Source: Bradyrhizobium iriomotense (GTDB lineage: Bacteria > Pseudomonadota > Alphaproteobacteria > Rhizobiales > Xanthobacteraceae). Taken from it: a stretch of 64,000 bases of DNA. Numbering within the stretch: the stretch's first letter is position 1; every line of letters starts with the position of its first letter. A program made the translations under genes and the position numbers. The notes under the pieces are model-generated. The model was not told the origin of the DNA and did no database searches. It saw only the letters and a list, made by a program, of their open reading frames with translations. Positions 17,989 through 27,672 of the stretch are shown piece by piece. The DNA lies in assembly GCF_030160715.1 (NCBI RefSeq), contig NZ_BSOW01000001.1, positions 124,001 to 188,000 of the forward strand. The letters run 5' to 3'.

Positions 17989-19145
17989 TGGCGTCCGACT
18001 GGAACGACATTCCGGATGAGGAGTTCAGGTCGACCTTTCGCGCGTGGGTCGACCAGAACTGCCCGGCGCAGCTGCGCTACATGCGCAAGCAGCGTCCGCT
18101 CTTCAACGAAGTCGCCGAGTGGTATCATGCGCTTGCCGCCAAGGGCTGGCTGGCGCCCACTTGGCCTCGGCAGTACGGCGGCATGGGCCTCTCGGCGGCC
18201 AAGCACATGATCTATGTCGAGGAATGGGGACGCCTCGGCTGTCCGCGCATTCCGGATCATGGCATCGGGCTCGTCGGTCCACTCCTCATCGAGTACGGCT
18301 CCGAAGAGCAGAAGGCTCACTACCTGCCGCGCATCCTGTCCGGCGAGCACGTCTGGTGTCAGGGCTATTCGGAGCCCAATGCGGGATCCGATCTCGCAAG
18401 TCTGCAGACGTCGGCGGTGCTGGATGGCGACGAGTTCGTGGTCAACGGACAGAAGATATGGACGACGCTGGCCCATTGCGCCAACTGGATCTTCGTCCTC
18501 GTTCGCACCGAACGTGACGCCAAGGTGCGCCAGAAGGGCATCACCGTCCTGTTGCTCGACCTGACATCGCCCGGTGTTCGCGTCCGGCCGATTGCAAATC
18601 TGCGCGGCGAGGCGGACTTTTGCGAGGTCTTCTTCGACAACGTGCGTGTGCCGCTGAAGAACCTGGTTGGCAAGGTCAATGAAGGCTGGACCGTCGCGAA
18701 GTCGGTACTTGGCCACGAACGCATCTTCCTGGGGGCACCAACGCGTCCTGAATATGCGCTCGAGCGTCTGCGACGGCTCGCGGATGCCCGTGGTGCGTTC
18801 GAAGATCCCGCGTTCCTGTCGCGCTTCGCCCGCCTGCGGCTCGATCTCTACGATCTCGGATCCGCCTTCGAGCGTTATGCGAAGGTCCTGCGCGCCGGTG
18901 GAGAGCTCGGCGCCGACGTCTCTGCTCTCAAGATCGTCACGACCGAGCTCTACCAGCGGATCACCGAGGAGATGCTCACGGTCGCCGCCGAAGAGGCGCG
19001 GCTTGCTGATGATCTTGCCGCGGGAGATATCGAGATCGACGCGATGAATCTCTTTCTCGACTCGCGTTCGCCCGCGATCTTCGGCGGCTCCAACGAGATT
19101 CAGCGCAACATTCTCGCCAAGGCTGTGCTGCGGCTTCCCGGTTGA
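17988..19145 (+). CDS. Acyl-CoA dehydrogenase, subunit-like 2
   Basis: A 385-residue FAD-dependent acyl-CoA dehydrogenase. It has an N-terminal helical domain, the flavin-contact stretch WCQGYSEPNAGSDLASL, the middle domain with GQKIWTTLAHCANW, and a C-terminal helical domain ending in FGGSNEIQRNILAK, the classical FAD/acyl site ending of the family. The ATG at 17988 overlaps the hydratase stop (TGATG), so long upstream extensions in the same frame are discarded. With the dehydrogenase at 16082 it may form a two-subunit enzyme. A two-hairpin repeat follows the stop within seven bases. Confidence 0.92.
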   Translation: MASDWNDIPDEEFRSTFRAWVDQNCPAQLRYMRKQRPLFNEVAEWYHALAAKGWLAPTWPRQYGGMGLSAAKHMIYVEEWGRLGCPRIPDHGIGLVGPLLIEYGSEEQKAHYLPRILSGEHVWCQGYSEPNAGSDLASLQTSAVLDGDEFVVNGQKIWTTLAHCANWIFVLVRTERDAKVRQKGITVLLLDLTSPGVRVRPIANLRGEADFCEVFFDNVRVPLKNLVGKVNEGWTVAKSVLGHERIFLGAPTRPEYALERLRRLADARGAFEDPAFLSRFARLRLDLYDLGSAFERYAKVLRAGGELGADVSALKIVTTELYQRITEEMLTVAAEEARLADDLAAGDIEIDAMNLFLDSRSPAIFGGSNEIQRNILAKAVLRLPG

Positions 19146-19152
19146 GCGCTGT

Positions 19153-19256
19153 TAAAGCATGATCGGGAAAGGTGTGAAGCGGTTTTCCGGAAAGATCATG
19201 CGTAAACAACAACCTAAAGCGCGATGACGATTTATCCTAATCTCATCGCGCTTTAG
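19153..19256. repeat. Dispersed two-hairpin repeat, copy 1
   Basis: About 104 bp. The first hairpin pairs GCATGATC with GATCATGC around an inner GGAAA/TTTTCC arm; the second pairs CTAAAGCGCGATGA with TCATCGCGCTTTAG. Copies lie at 38159 and 58362. Here it sits between two convergent genes, and its last bases supply the stop codon (TAA on the - strand) of iclR. A bidirectional terminator role is plausible. Confidence 0.85.
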
Positions 19257-20068
19257 ACCTCGACGTCGATCGGCTTGTCGAGCTGTTCGTCCATCCTGAC
19301 CGACTTCGCCGCCCGCTGCAGGACGGCGAGGTAGCGACTGAAATTCTGCCGGATCCGCTCGGCGGCGCCGCCGAGGCCGATGACCATGGGCTGATTCTGG
19401 ATCGTCACGGGCAGCAGGACGCAGATCGTCGCGCCCCCCTGAATGGGAATGTCTTCGGCAGAGCAATATCCCTTGCCGCGGATCTGTCGAATGCGAGTCA
19501 TCATGTCGGGCAGCTTCACGCGATCCGACGCGTTGGGCGTGGCGATGTTCGCGCGGCGAATGATGTTGTCGACCTTCTCGTCCGACATCGTGGACATCAG
19601 GAGCCAACCCAGTGCCGATTGAGTCAGTGGTCGCAGCGTCCCCTCGTCGACGTGGAAGCGAAGCGGGTGGATCGATTGCACGATCTTGACGTATTGCAGG
19701 TAGACATCGTTCGTTGTGCCGATCGATACGGTTTCGCCGGTAGCGGCGTGGACGTCATGCATGGCTTCGAGCGTCCGGCTGTTGCCGAACAGAGCCCGCG
19801 GAATCCAGTCGCCTAGCGATGTCACCTTGGGTGTCGGGAAGTAGACGCGCATGCGCCGGTCGTAATTCAGGTAGCCCATGCTCACGAGTGTCTTGAGCAG
19901 AACGGTCGTGCTCGACGCCGGATAGCCGAGCGCGAGCCCGATCTCGGACATCGCGCGCGGCCGCTGAACGTTCATGAAGAACTGAAGGATCTCCAGCGCG
20001 CGTAGCGCCGACTTCACGGTGGACGGGCCACCCGGTATCGCTGCGGATTTCGTTACCGCCGCCTGCAT
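19253..20068 (-). CDS. IclR-family transcriptional regulator
   Basis: A 271-residue DNA-binding regulator. An N-terminal winged helix-turn-helix (about residues 20-85: ALRALEILQFF, then IGLALGYPASSTTVLLKTL) is followed by the IclR effector-binding domain, which carries GIGTTND-like and GKGYCSAED segments. The first ATG is at 20068; a longer version from a TTG at 20092 is less likely. The gene is divergent from the SDR gene at 20218. Operator-like palindromes lie in the shared gap and, in near-identical form, before the operons at 14417 and 27838, so it probably controls all three. The inducer is unknown, but is presumably an intermediate of the surrounding catabolic pathway. Confidence 0.9.
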   Translation of the reverse strand: MQAAVTKSAAIPGGPSTVKSALRALEILQFFMNVQRPRAMSEIGLALGYPASSTTVLLKTLVSMGYLNYDRRMRVYFPTPKVTSLGDWIPRALFGNSRTLEAMHDVHAATGETVSIGTTNDVYLQYVKIVQSIHPLRFHVDEGTLRPLTQSALGWLLMSTMSDEKVDNIIRRANIATPNASDRVKLPDMMTRIRQIRGKGYCSAEDIPIQGGATICVLLPVTIQNQPMVIGLGGAAERIRQNFSRYLAVLQRAAKSVRMDEQLDKPIDVEV

Positions 20069-20094
20069 GTTTCGCGTCCCCGTCGCCGCCAAAA

Positions 20095-20128
20095 ATTCAC
20101 GGATGTGAAAGTCGGCTTCACAAATGAA
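20095..20128. promoter_or_regulatory. Operator-like palindromes between iclR and SDR gene (site B)
   Basis: ATTCACGGATGTGAAA (20095-20110) matches sites A and C. A second, shorter inverted repeat, TTCACAAATGAA, follows at 20117-20128. The pair lies 27 bases from the iclR start and about 90-110 bases from the divergent SDR start, fitting autoregulation plus control of the + strand genes. Confidence 0.58.
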
Positions 20129-20217
20129 TTATATTTTGTTTGCCCCAACTGCGCATGACAAGGTGCCTCCAGTCAAGGCCAAGGGCGCGAAAGATTGGCC
20201 GAGGTGGAGAGGGCGTC

Positions 20218-20979
20218 GTGGGAAGCGGCAGGTTGCAGGGGCGCGTGGCGCTCATCACGGGCGGAGGGCGGGGCATCGGCCGCGCTATCGCCGAAGCGTT
20301 CGCGCGTGAGGGCGCGGCGGTCGGGGTGCTCGACCTGAAGCTGGACGTGGCGGAAGCCGCGGTGCGCGCCATTGTCGCAGATGGCGGCAAGGCCATTGCC
20401 ATCGTCGGCAATGCCGGCGTGCGGGCCCACGTCTTTGGGGCAGTCGATCGTCTTGTCGAGGCGTTCGGTCCGCCTACCATCCTGGTCAACAACGCGATGT
20501 GGAATCGCTACGGCCCGCTGGAGCAGCAGACCGAGGAGATGGTCGGCCGGATGATCGATGTCGGTCTGAAGGGCGTGATCTGGGGCTATCAGGCGGTGCT
20601 GGCGCCAATGACCGCAGCCGGCGGCGGAGCCATCGTGAATATCGGATCGCCGTCTGCCGTGCTCGCGATGGCGAATGGCGTGATGTACAGCGCGGTGAAG
20701 GCCGCGGTGGCGGGTGCGACGCGCTCGGCCGCGGCCGAGTTCGGGCCGCGCGGAATCCGCGTGAACGCGATCGCGCCTGGGCCGACGCCGACCGATGGCG
20801 CCAATCTCGTTGTCAGCGAGGAGGCGTGGGAGCGGCGCCGCGCGCGTGTGCCGATAGGGCGACTCGGGGAGCCGCGCGACGTGGCGAATGCAGCCGTGTT
20901 TCTTGCAAGCGACGAGGCGAGCTTCATCACCGGCGACATGTTGTTCGTCGATGGAGGAATTACCTACGCGTTCTCTTGA
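20218..20979 (+). CDS. Short-chain dehydrogenase/reductase
   Basis: NAD(P)-dependent oxidoreductase of the classical SDR type, 253 residues: cofactor motif TGGGRGIGR, the NNAMW variant of the NNAG motif, serine in NIGSPSAVL, catalytic Tyr and Lys in YSAVKAA, and the C-terminal FVDGGITYAFS. The GTG at 20218 is chosen because GGAGAGGG ends four bases before it; the ATG at 20140 would add a basic, non-SDR leader. It is the first gene on the + strand side of the iclR divergent region. It probably oxidises an alcohol to a ketone, which would be the substrate type for the Baeyer-Villiger enzyme at 27838; this order is inference. Confidence 0.86.
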   Translation: MGSGRLQGRVALITGGGRGIGRAIAEAFAREGAAVGVLDLKLDVAEAAVRAIVADGGKAIAIVGNAGVRAHVFGAVDRLVEAFGPPTILVNNAMWNRYGPLEQQTEEMVGRMIDVGLKGVIWGYQAVLAPMTAAGGGAIVNIGSPSAVLAMANGVMYSAVKAAVAGATRSAAAEFGPRGIRVNAIAPGPTPTDGANLVVSEEAWERRRARVPIGRLGEPRDVANAAVFLASDEASFITGDMLFVDGGITYAFS

Positions 20980-21056
20980 GGGCGCATCGAATGATCTTTG
21001 GCCGCCCGCCACTACAAGAAGATCCCAGAAGATCCGCGGGCTATAGGGAGGATGAA

Positions 21057-22286
21057 ATGAGACTGTCGGCTGCCTACCTCGCCGTTATGGCGATCCTATC
21101 AGGTGTAATAGCGTTTGCTGCGACACCGGTCGCGGCGCAGGGGATTTCCGGGGACGTCATCAAGATTGGCGTCATGAACGACCAGACCGGTCCTTATTCC
21201 GACAATTGCGGGCCCGGCTCGGTTGCCGCGGCTCGGCTCGCGATCAGCGACGTCGGTGGCGCCATCAACGGCAAGAAGATCGAGCTCGTCGTGGCCGACG
21301 ATCAGAACAAGCCGGATATCGGCATGGCTATTGCCCTGCGCTGGCTGGACAACGAGGGCGTAGACGCGATCGTCGGCTGTTCGGCGTCGTCGATTGCGCT
21401 TGGCGTGCAGGACGTCATGAAGAACCGGAAGAAGCCGTATCTCCTGGCCGGAACGGCGGCCTCGATGTTCACCAACGAAAAATGCTCGCCGATGACGACG
21501 CAATGGGCGATGGACACCTATGCGTTGCCCAAAGCGACTGTGAAATCACTGCTGGCAAAGGGGCTCGACACCTGGTTCTTCGTCACCGTCGACTATTCCT
21601 TCGGCAAGGCCTGGCAGGCTGATACCACGAACTTCATCAAGGCCGATGGTGGCAAGGTCGTCGGGTCCGTGCTGCACCCGCTCAATTCTTCGGACCTCTC
21701 ATCGTTCCTGCTGACGGCACAATCGAGCGGTGCGAAAGTCATTGCGCTGGCGAATTCGGGTTCGGACTTCGCCAATGCCATGAAGCAGGCGCAGGAATTC
21801 GGGCTGACGCAGAAGCAGCAGCTTGCGCCGCTGGGTCTGCTGCTCAATCAGACCCACAGTATCGGCCTGCAGTCGCTGCAGAACGTGCGCCTGACGACGC
21901 CGTTCTACTGGGACATGACGGAGGAGACACGCGCCTTCGCGAAGCGTTTTCAGGCGGCGTTCAGCGGCCGGATCCCGAATGAGGCGCAAGCGAGCACCTA
22001 CAGCGCCGTCACGCATTATCTCAAGGCAATCGCGGCGACGCAGACCGATGAAGGCGATGCCGTGATGCGACAGATGAAGAGCACGCCAATCGACGACTTC
22101 GAGATGAAGAATGTCGGCATCCGTGCCGACGGCCAGGTGATGCGGCCGCTTTATGCAGCCCGCATCAAGACGTCGACCGAGTCGAAATATCCTTACGACT
22201 ATTACGAGATCACCGGGACCATTCCTGCCGAAGATGCCTGGCGTCCGGCATCGGAAAGCGCCTGCGATCTCCTCAAGACCCAGTGA
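21057..22286 (+). CDS. ABC transporter substrate-binding protein (branched-chain amino acid type)
   Basis: A 409-residue periplasmic binding protein of the Leu/Ile/Val-binding type I fold. It has a signal peptide (MRLSAAYLAVMAILSG then a hydrophobic run, cleavage probably after VAAQ) and mature protein beginning GDVIKIGVMNDQTGPY, the family hallmark. The ATG at 21057 follows AGGGAGG; upstream in-frame sequence belongs to the SDR region. Members of this group often bind aromatic or alicyclic acids, not amino acids. No permease or ATPase gene lies within reach, so it must use transporter parts encoded elsewhere. Confidence 0.9.
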   Translation: MRLSAAYLAVMAILSGVIAFAATPVAAQGISGDVIKIGVMNDQTGPYSDNCGPGSVAAARLAISDVGGAINGKKIELVVADDQNKPDIGMAIALRWLDNEGVDAIVGCSASSIALGVQDVMKNRKKPYLLAGTAASMFTNEKCSPMTTQWAMDTYALPKATVKSLLAKGLDTWFFVTVDYSFGKAWQADTTNFIKADGGKVVGSVLHPLNSSDLSSFLLTAQSSGAKVIALANSGSDFANAMKQAQEFGLTQKQQLAPLGLLLNQTHSIGLQSLQNVRLTTPFYWDMTEETRAFAKRFQAAFSGRIPNEAQASTYSAVTHYLKAIAATQTDEGDAVMRQMKSTPIDDFEMKNVGIRADGQVMRPLYAARIKTSTESKYPYDYYEITGTIPAEDAWRPASESACDLLKTQ

Positions 22287-22381
22287 ACGCGGTGACGGGT
22301 GGGCGCGCCCCGCCCGTCGCTCACTCGCGCGCCGCCTGGGTCGCGCGATTGTTGAAGTGGGCGTAGTTGGAAATTCCCTCG

Positions 22382-23275
22382 ATGGCGCTGCAGGTGAGCA
22401 GGATATCGACGACGGCCGCGCAGCTTGGCGAAAGCCCGGTGTGGGATGCCGCGCGACAGCGGCTCTACTGGGTCGACGGCGTCTCGCGCCGGATCCACGC
22501 CTATGAACCCGAGCGCGGGATCTCGCGACACTGGGACGTGCCGTCCATGGTGGGTTCGGTCGGGCTTGGCCAAGGCGATACCCTCGTTGCAGCGCTCGCG
22601 GATGGCATCTACCGGCTCGATCTCGGCTCAGGCGAATTGGCGGCGCTCTTCCGGCCGGATCCCAGCGATTCGCGCGTGCGCTTCAATGACGGCAAGGTCG
22701 ACCGTTGGGGGCGGTTTCTCTGCGGTACCATGGGCGTCCACGCCGAGCCGTTGGGGCAGCTATTTTGCATCGATGCCGGTGGCGCACACATGGTGCTCGC
22801 CCACGGCATTCGTATTTCGAACGCGCTCTGCTTCAGCCCCGACGGCCGCACCATGTATTTCGCCGACAGCCTCGATCGTGCGATCCGTGCCTACAGCTAC
22901 GGGCCCGGCGACGCCTTCGATCCGGAACCGCGGATCGTCATCGACACCGGGCCATATCAGTCGGGCCCGGACGGGGCGACAATCGATTGTGACGGCTGCC
23001 TCTGGGTTGCGCTCGTGCAGGTGGGCAAGGTTGCGCGCTTCACCCCGCAAGGGGAGCTCGATCGTCTCATCGACGCGCCGACCGACTTGCCCTCATCGGT
23101 CGCCTTCGGCGGCCCCGACATGTCGACGCTCTATGTGACCTCGATCAAGGATTCGGGAACGGGACGCGCCGTCTCGCGACACCCGAACGGCGGCTTTCTG
23201 TTCGCGATCGACGGTCTCGGCGTGACCGGCTTGCCGGAGGCGCGCTTCGGACTCCAGCCATTCCCTCCCAGTTGA
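22382..23275 (+). CDS. SMP-30/gluconolactonase family lactonase
   Basis: Six-bladed beta-propeller hydrolase, 297 residues. Family landmarks are the metal-binding Glu in GESPVWD near the N-terminus, RFNDGKVDRWGRF, the Asn in ISNALCFSPDG and the Asp in SGPDGATID. Members hydrolyse lactones using a divalent metal. The ATG at 22382 is chosen over an in-frame TTG five codons earlier. A Baeyer-Villiger monooxygenase is encoded in the same locus, so a ring-lactone product of that enzyme is an attractive substrate; sugar lactones remain possible. Confidence 0.87.
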   Translation: MALQVSRISTTAAQLGESPVWDAARQRLYWVDGVSRRIHAYEPERGISRHWDVPSMVGSVGLGQGDTLVAALADGIYRLDLGSGELAALFRPDPSDSRVRFNDGKVDRWGRFLCGTMGVHAEPLGQLFCIDAGGAHMVLAHGIRISNALCFSPDGRTMYFADSLDRAIRAYSYGPGDAFDPEPRIVIDTGPYQSGPDGATIDCDGCLWVALVQVGKVARFTPQGELDRLIDAPTDLPSSVAFGGPDMSTLYVTSIKDSGTGRAVSRHPNGGFLFAIDGLGVTGLPEARFGLQPFPPS

Positions 23276-23287
23276 GAACACGCCTTG

Positions 23288-25408
23288 ATGCGCCATCATC
23301 CAGCCTCCCTCGATCCTCTCTTCAAGCCGCGATCCATCGCCCTGATCGGTGCATCCGATGATGTCGCGCGCATCGGCGGGCGTCCCTTGCGCTATCTCCG
23401 CGAGGGCGGGTTCAAGGGCGCGGTCTATCCGGTCAATCCGAAGCGGGACACCGTCCAGGGCATCAGGTCCTACGACTCGGTGGCAGCGCTTCCGGAGGTG
23501 CCGGACGTTGCCATCCTCGCAGTGCCGGCGCAGGGCACGGTCCAGGCGCTGAGAGACTGCGCGGATCGCAAGGTCAAGGCGGCCGTGGTGTTTTCGGCCG
23601 GTTTTGCCGAAGCAAGCGAAGAGGGACGCCTCGCCCAGGAGCAGATCGCCGGCATTGCCCGCGAGAACGGCATGCGCGTGCTCGGCCCGAATTGCCTTGG
23701 ACTGTTCAACGCCGGCATCGGCTACTACGGAACATTCTCGGCGATCCTAGATGCCGCGTTCGTCGAGCCCGGTCCGATCGCCGTCGTCTCGCAGAGCGGA
23801 GCTTACGGTTCCCACATTGCCCACTTGGCGCGCCAGCGTGGCCTCGGCATCGGGCAATGGATTACGACCGGGAACGAGTGCGATATCGATGTGGCAGAAG
23901 CGCTGCGTTGGGTCATCGATCAGGGCGACGTCAAGGTTGTGATGGCCTATGCGGAGGGCATTCGCGATCGCGACACGTTTATCGAGGCACTGGAGGTTGC
24001 GCGGGCCAAGGAGAAGGCCGTCGTCTTCCTGAAGGTCGGCCGCTCCGATGTCGGCGCCCAGGCGGTGAGCTCGCACACCGCGGCGCTGGCGGGATCGGAC
24101 GCCGTGTTCGATGCGGCGTTGCGGCAATATGGTGCCTATCGCGCGCGGACCACTGCCGAGCACCTGGACGTGACCTATGCCTGCGCGCGGGGGCTTTATC
24201 CCACCGGCAACAGGTTCGGCATCTTCACACTGTCGGGCGGCTTCGGCATTCAGATGGCCGACGATGCATCGGCGTGCGGGCTCGACGTCGCGCCAATGCC
24301 CGAGGCGGCGCAGGACGAACTGAAGGCGATGCTGCCCTACGCATCGCCACGCAATCCGGTGGACGCGACGGCGCAGGCGCTCACCGATCTCCCGCTGATG
24401 ACGAGCTACATTGCCGCGATGCTGGAGAAGGGCGGCTATTACCTCTTCGCCGGCATTTTCGGCAGCGGACCGGCCAGCCCCACCTTCTCGGCTAAACTGC
24501 GCCAGGCGCTGCGGACCGCGACCGCTGGACATGAAGGCCGGGTCCTGGCGCTGTCGATGTCGGCGCCGACGGAGATCGTTCGGGCCTACGAGAACGACGG
24601 CTTCCTGATCTTCGAGGATGGCTCGGCGCTGGTGAACGCGTTGGCTGCACTGGTCTGGTTTCGCCGCAGCTTCGACGCGGCGAAGCAGGCGCGCACGGCT
24701 CCGACCGCCACCTCGCGCATCGCGCCGCCGGATGGCGCGCTCAGCGAGCACGAAGCGAAATCGCTGTTGCAGGCGGCCGGAATTGCCTTTCCGAAAGAAG
24801 CGCTGGTGCGCCCGGATGAGGATGCCGGTGCGGCCGCCGCGGCGATCGGCTTTCCAGTGGTGGTGAAGATCTCCTCGCCTGATATCGCGCACAAGACCGA
24901 GATCGGTGGCGTGATCGTCGGTCCGCGTGACGAGGCGCAGGCCCGTGACGCCGCCCACACCATCCTGTCCCGTGCCCGCGACAAGCGGCCCGACGCGCGG
25001 ATCGAGGGCGTCATCGTCTCACCAATGATCAGGGGAGGCGTGGAGACCATTGTCGGCGTGGTGCGGGATCCGTCCTTCGGTCCCGTGGTGATGTTCGGGC
25101 TCGGCGGCGTCCTCGTCGAGGTGCTCAAGGATGTGACCTTCCGGGTCGCGCCGTTCGATGTCGCCGAGGCGCAACGAATGATCCGCGAGATTCGAGGCTT
25201 TGCGGTGCTGGAAGGCGTGCGCGGTGCGCCGCCGGCCGACGTCGATGCGCTGGCGGTGATGCTGTCGCGGCTTTCGCAATTTGCCGCCCATAATGACGAC
25301 GTGGTCGAAAGCATCGACCTTAACCCGGTTCTGGTGATGCCGCGCGGCGAGGGGGTCATGCCCCTCGACGCGTTGCTGGTGCCACGCAACGCTGCGTCGC
25401 GCAGTTGA
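23288..25408 (+). CDS. ADP-forming acyl-CoA synthetase (acetate-CoA ligase family)
   Basis: A 706-residue single-chain NDP-forming acyl-CoA synthetase. The order is a CoA-binding Rossmann domain (residues about 8-105, IALIGASDD near the start), succinyl-CoA-ligase-like domains (about 150-460, including [14 protein letters not shown] and a histidine-containing [11 protein letters not shown]), and a C-terminal ATP-grasp domain (about 485-700, with [17 protein letters not shown]). Such enzymes make acyl-CoA with ATP giving ADP and phosphate, and some act on aromatic or branched acids. It starts 12 bases after the lactonase gene, which suggests that it may activate the ring-opened hydroxy-acid. 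The substrate is not known. Confidence 0.88.
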   Translation: MRHHPASLDPLFKPRSIALIGASDDVARIGGRPLRYLREGGFKGAVYPVNPKRDTVQGIRSYDSVAALPEVPDVAILAVPAQGTVQALRDCADRKVKAAVVFSAGFAEASEEGRLAQEQIAGIARENGMRVLGPNCLGLFNAGIGYYGTFSAILDAAFVEPGPIAVVSQSGAYGSHIAHLARQRGLGIGQWITTGNECDIDVAEALRWVIDQGDVKVVMAYAEGIRDRDTFIEALEVARAKEKAVVFLKVGRSDVGAQAVSSHTAALAGSDAVFDAALRQYGAYRARTTAEHLDVTYACARGLYPTGNRFGIFTLSGGFGIQMADDASACGLDVAPMPEAAQDELKAMLPYASPRNPVDATAQALTDLPLMTSYIAAMLEKGGYYLFAGIFGSGPASPTFSAKLRQALRTATAGHEGRVLALSMSAPTEIVRAYENDGFLIFEDGSALVNALAALVWFRRSFDAAKQARTAPTATSRIAPPDGALSEHEAKSLLQAAGIAFPKEALVRPDEDAGAAAAAIGFPVVVKISSPDIAHKTEIGGVIVGPRDEAQARDAAHTILSRARDKRPDARIEGVIVSPMIRGGVETIVGVVRDPSFGPVVMFGLGGVLVEVLKDVTFRVAPFDVAEAQRMIREIRGFAVLEGVRGAPPADVDALAVMLSRLSQFAAHNDDVVESIDLNPVLVMPRGEGVMPLDALLVPRNAASRS

Positions 25409-25433
25409 CGCTGGTTGTAGGAAAAGAGGATAT

Positions 25434-25970
25434 ATGGCCAACGAAGAAAAGCTGACCCAGTACCTGGACCGGGAGGCGATCCGCGATTGCATCTACCGCT
25501 ACTGCCGGGGCGTCGACCGAGCCGATGAAGCCACCCTGCGTAGCGCCTATTGGCCCGACGCGACCGATCGGCACGGCGTCTATTCCGGGCCGGTCGAGGG
25601 CTTCTTTCTCTGGGCGCGCGAGGTGTTCAAGAGCGGCGCGCGCAACGTCCATCAGGTCGGCAACATCCTGATTGAACTCGTCGGGCCGACGCGTGCCGCG
25701 GTCGAGACCTATTTTCTTGCCTTGCAGCGTGGTCCAGGCCAGGACGGAGTCGTGCGGCAATTTCTCATAGCCGGGCGCTATTGCGATCTCTTCGAGAAGC
25801 GCGGCGGTGAGTGGCGCGTCGCGCGGCGCATCGTGGCGTTCGATTGGCTCGAGGAGCAGGCGGTGCCGACCGAGAGCGAGGAGGTGCGTTTTGGCCCGCG
25901 CATGCCGATCGGCGCGCCGCTCCCGAACGATCCCATCCATGAAATTCTCGCCGAGGCGCGCCGCACGTAA
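25434..25970 (+). CDS. SnoaL-like/NTF2-fold protein
   Basis: A 178-residue protein with the SnoaL-like domain pattern common in aromatic and terpenoid catabolic clusters: [20 protein letters not shown] at the N-terminus, a Tyr-Asp centre in [12 protein letters not shown], then strands ending VAFDWLEEQ. The start at 25434 is 25 bases after the synthetase gene. Proteins of this type include dehydratases and dioxygenase small subunits, but without the large subunit nearby no reaction can be named. It is likely part of the same operon and pathway. Confidence 0.82.
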   Translation: MANEEKLTQYLDREAIRDCIYRYCRGVDRADEATLRSAYWPDATDRHGVYSGPVEGFFLWAREVFKSGARNVHQVGNILIELVGPTRAAVETYFLALQRGPGQDGVVRQFLIAGRYCDLFEKRGGEWRVARRIVAFDWLEEQAVPTESEEVRFGPRMPIGAPLPNDPIHEILAEARRT

Positions 25971-26002
25971 GACGTACGCCGTCGCAGCGAGGGAGGGCAA
26001 TC

Positions 26003-27583
26003 ATGGAAAAAGAGAGGCGCGTCGTCGTCATCACGGGAGCGTCCGGAGGTGTCGGCCGCGCGCTGCTCGAAGCTTTCCACCGGGACGGCGATATCATCGC
26101 GGCCGTCGATTTGCCGGGCACCGACGTCGTCGACGTGACCGCGTCATTCGGCGGCGAGCATGCGGCGTTCCACTGCGATGTGGCTTCCGAAGACGAGGTC
26201 GTGGGTCTCGTCGCCGCGATCATGCGGCGATTTGGACGGATCGACGTCCTCGTGAACAACGCAGCACTCGGACCAACCATGGCGGCGACTGTCGACACTG
26301 ACGTCGCCTCGTTTCGCAAGGCATTGAGCGTCAACCTGCGCGGCCCCTTCGTGCTCGCGCGCGAGGTGGCGCGGCGCATGATGGGGCTCGGCGGTGTCAT
26401 CGTGAACATTGCGTCGCTGGCGGGTGTGCTCGGCAACCCGAAGCGCAACGCCTATGCGGCGTCCAAGGCAGGATTGATCTCGGCGACGCGGTCGCTCGCC
26501 TGCGAATGGGCGAAGCATGGCATTCGCGTCGTGGCGATTGCGCCGGGCTATGTCCGCACGCCCATGGTCGCGGAGCTCGAGCGCTCGGGCAAGGCGAATC
26601 TCGATCTGGTTCGGCGGCGCATTCCGCTTGGGCGCATGGGACGGCCGGATGAGATCGCCGCCGTGGCGCGCTTTCTCGCCTCGCCGGAGACAGGCTATGT
26701 GACGGGGGCGGTCCTCGTCGTCGATGGCGGCTGGCAATCCTTCAATCAGCCGGGCGATGCGCATCCACCCGTCACCGGGACGCCGGATGCCGAACTGGCG
26801 AGGCCCGAGCGGACGTCGCGGGAGCGCATCGTGCTGGTGACCGGCGGCGCCAACGGCATCGGCGAGGCGATCGCCCGGCGATTTGCCGCCGGCGGCGACA
26901 CCGTGGTCGTCGCGGACAAGGATGGCGATCGCGCGGCCAACCTGGTGCGCGCGCTCGGCGCGAAACACATGGCCTTCGCGCTGGACGTCTCGTCGGAGCA
27001 GGATGTGCTGGCGCTGTTTGCCGCGATCAGAGAGCGCTTCGGTCGCATCGACGTGCTGGTCAACGACGCAGCGGTGGCCGACAGTTTCGTGCCGGTGCTC
27101 GATCAATCCGTCGCGGATTTCGACAAGGTGTTGGAGGTGAACGTCGTTGGCGCGTTCCTCTGCGCCCGCGAGGCGGTCAAGTTGATGGGGGGCGGCGGCA
27201 TCATTCTCAATCTCGGCTCGATCAACACGTTCCTGCCGTTCGCGCCGCGCCACGCCTACGGCGCCTCGAAGGCGGCCATCGACATTCTGACGCGATGTAT
27301 GGCGGCCGAACTTGGCCCTGCCGGACTGCGCACCGCCACCATCGCGCCGGGCTATATCGACACGCCGGGCGTGGCCGCATTGCGGGCGTCGGGCCGCATT
27401 GACAGCGCACGGATCCGGCGCCGCGTTCCGCTCGGCCGCTTCGGCGAGCCGGCGGAGGTTGCGAAAGCTGCCTATTTCCTGGCCTCGCCGGAAGCATCCT
27501 ACATCAACGGGTCGATCCTCTACGTCGACGGAGGCTGGACCGCATTCGGCGACGCTGGCGATGCGAGCACCACGAGCGATTGA
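26003..27583 (+). CDS. Tandem double short-chain dehydrogenase
   Basis: One 526-residue protein carrying two complete SDR domains. Domain 1 (about 1-250) has TGASGGVGR, NNAALG, the Ser in NIASLAGV and the Tyr-Lys pair in YAASKAG. After a proline-rich linker (about 250-272), domain 2 (about 273-520) has TGGANGIGE, a NDAAV variant of the NNAG motif, NLGSINTF and YGASKAA. Both active sites look intact. Two SDR units in one chain could be an internal pseudo-dimer or could perform two steps. There is no stop or frameshift between the halves. It lies in the catabolic operon after the SnoaL-like gene. Confidence 0.9.
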   Translation: MEKERRVVVITGASGGVGRALLEAFHRDGDIIAAVDLPGTDVVDVTASFGGEHAAFHCDVASEDEVVGLVAAIMRRFGRIDVLVNNAALGPTMAATVDTDVASFRKALSVNLRGPFVLAREVARRMMGLGGVIVNIASLAGVLGNPKRNAYAASKAGLISATRSLACEWAKHGIRVVAIAPGYVRTPMVAELERSGKANLDLVRRRIPLGRMGRPDEIAAVARFLASPETGYVTGAVLVVDGGWQSFNQPGDAHPPVTGTPDAELARPERTSRERIVLVTGGANGIGEAIARRFAAGGDTVVVADKDGDRAANLVRALGAKHMAFALDVSSEQDVLALFAAIRERFGRIDVLVNDAAVADSFVPVLDQSVADFDKVLEVNVVGAFLCAREAVKLMGGGGIILNLGSINTFLPFAPRHAYGASKAAIDILTRCMAAELGPAGLRTATIAPGYIDTPGVAALRASGRIDSARIRRRVPLGRFGEPAEVAKAAYFLASPEASYINGSILYVDGGWTAFGDAGDASTTSD

Positions 27584-27672
27584 TGACAAGCCGGTGTGCG
27601 ATGATTGCTGATGCATTTCGGCAGGGCGTGACCTTCGACGCCCCGTACGCGCGTCGTAACGCGCTCGTTTTC

